Below, piece by piece: positions 63,340 to 64,000 of a stretch of 64,000 bases of DNA. Each line of letters begins with the position of its first letter. The first letter of the stretch is position 1. The notes beneath the pieces are model-generated. The model saw nothing but the letters and a program-made list of their open reading frames with translations. It made no database searches and had not been told where the DNA came from. Origin of the DNA: SIG575 sp964507395 (GTDB taxonomy: Bacteria; Bacillota; Clostridia; Oscillospirales; Acutalibacteraceae); contig CAZDQE010000004.1 of assembly GCA_964507395.1 (NCBI GenBank), forward strand, positions 1-64,000, given 5' to 3'. Made by a program: the position numbers and the translations under genes.

Positions 63340-63345
63340 GATAAT

Positions 63346-63376
63346 AACGGATATGTCGTGCGATGTATCCGTTTTT
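63346..63376 (+). terminator. terminator of the Na/Pi cotransporter gene
   Basis: AACGGATA and TATCCGTT enclose a 12-base loop, with five T at the end. Confidence 0.85.
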
Positions 63377-63386
63377 CATTTTGGTG

Positions 63387-63414
63387 TTGAAAAATTAATT
63401 AAAAGGTGTATAAT
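63387..63414 (+). promoter_or_regulatory. promoter of pncB
   Basis: TTGAAA (63387-63392) and TATAAT (63409-63414) are 16 bases apart, 34 bases before the start codon. Confidence 0.75.
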
Positions 63415-63448
63415 AATATCATAATATTTTTGAAAGGTTCTGAGAGGT

Positions 63449-64000
63449 ATGAATACCGAAAACGACAGAAATTTAACTATGCTTTTTGATTTTTATGAAT
63501 TAACCATGGCTAACGGTTATTTCAAAAACGGAATAGGCGATAAAACTGCGTATTTCGATATGTTTTTCAGAAAAGTTCCCGATAATGGCGGTTTTGCAAT
63601 TATGGCAGGTGTCGAGCAGATGGTCGATTACCTTAAAAATCTCAAATTCACAGAAAATGACATCGATTATCTGAGGGCAAAGGGGTTCGGAGAAGAATTT
63701 CTCAATTATCTCAGAAATTTTGAATTTAAATGCGATGTGTGGACAGTAAGAGAAGGCACACCTATTTTCCCCGGTGAACCGATCGTTACAGTTAAAGGCC
63801 CTGTTATTCAGGCACAATTCGTTGAAACAATGATTCTTCTTTCAATAAATCATCAGAGCCTGATTGCCACAAAATCCAACAGAATTGTCAGAGCCTCAGA
63901 AGGACGAGCTGTTATGGAATTCGGCTCACGCCGTGCTCAGGGATTTGACGGTGCAATTCTCGGTGCAAGGGCAGCATATATCGGCGGTTGCATTGGTACA
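63449..64000 (+). CDS. pncB: nicotinate phosphoribosyltransferase (partial, runs off the window)
   Basis: The first 184 residues are visible. They carry the family start NLTMLFDFYELTMANGYF, FFRKVPDNGGFAIMAG, the His region LSINHQSLIATKSNRIV and MEFGSRRAQGFDGAILGARA. The enzyme makes nicotinate mononucleotide from nicotinate and PRPP in NAD salvage. A GAAAGG stretch about 10 bases upstream is the best ribosome binding site; GAGAGG is too close to the ATG. Confidence 0.92.
   Translation, partial: MNTENDRNLTMLFDFYELTMANGYFKNGIGDKTAYFDMFFRKVPDNGGFAIMAGVEQMVDYLKNLKFTENDIDYLRAKGFGEEFLNYLRNFEFKCDVWTVREGTPIFPGEPIVTVKGPVIQAQFVETMILLSINHQSLIATKSNRIVRASEGRAVMEFGSRRAQGFDGAILGARAAYIGGCIGT

Noticed and set aside
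1..64000. CRISPR arrays and rRNA genes
   Set aside because: No regularly spaced direct repeats and no rRNA sequence were seen on either strand.

Overview
The window is a low-GC chromosomal segment of an anaerobic, spore-forming Firmicute of class Clostridia. A gut Oscillospiraceae/Ruminococcaceae- or Lachnospiraceae-like organism is my inference. The evidence is cotJABC, spoIIM, cwlD and a BofC-like gene, the short HisG plus HisZ form, consensus sigma-A promoters, AGGAGG-type ribosome binding sites, and the scattered glycosidases.

Layout. Positions 1-1598 are the right end of a prophage (small membrane protein, M15 endolysin, XRE regulator). Positions 1702-11933 are a 10.2-kb integrated element. 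It carries a large serine recombinase, a secreted subtilisin-like protease, a tyrosine integrase between 28-bp inverted repeats, a 119-bp palindrome, a Replic_Relax-type protein, a VirD4/TraG-like ATPase and an HtpX-like protease. Both insertions split one sporulation gene, cotJC. Its 5' end (codons 1-33) follows cotJA-cotJB at 11913-12029. A 36-codon middle piece lies at 1598-1705 between the two elements. The 3' part must lie left of the window or be lost. Removing the 10.2-kb element at a shared GATG joins the first two pieces exactly in frame, as in skin-type sporulation-gene interruptions.

Positions 12646-20936 (minus) are a histidine operon, hisZGDCBHAF-hisIE, with a predicted exported beta-propeller protein at its end. 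Positions 21058-22839 are a decayed prophage remnant (minor capsid/ADP-ribosyltransferase fusion, Cys-rich partner, scaffold fragment). Positions 22920-26818 hold a GNAT acetyltransferase, a GH36-like glycosidase, a histidine phosphatase and an AraC-acetyltransferase fusion. Positions 27049-32682 (minus) hold a DUF6873 gene, radA, cwlD, ruvX and a class A PBP. Positions 32878-41376 (plus) hold a BofC-like protein, an aldo/keto reductase, a GH78-like rhamnosidase, an SH3 protein, metG, tatD and xerD/C. SpoIIM and upp-rpiB-tsaB-tsaE follow on the minus strand, then secG and a SEDS gene (plus), a glycosyltransferase and pcrA (minus), and thiN (plus).

Positions 50642-58878 (minus) are a seven-gene hexuronate operon: GxGYxYP protein, GPH-type symporter, uxaC, uxuA, uxuB-like SDR, KDPG aldolase and a Gfo/Idh oxidoreductase. 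It would convert glucuronate through fructuronate, mannonate and KDG(P) to pyruvate and a triose phosphate; no KDG kinase is present here. The right end has a secreted esterase-like protein, tRNA-His and tRNA-Gln under a consensus promoter, a Na/Pi cotransporter and the start of pncB.
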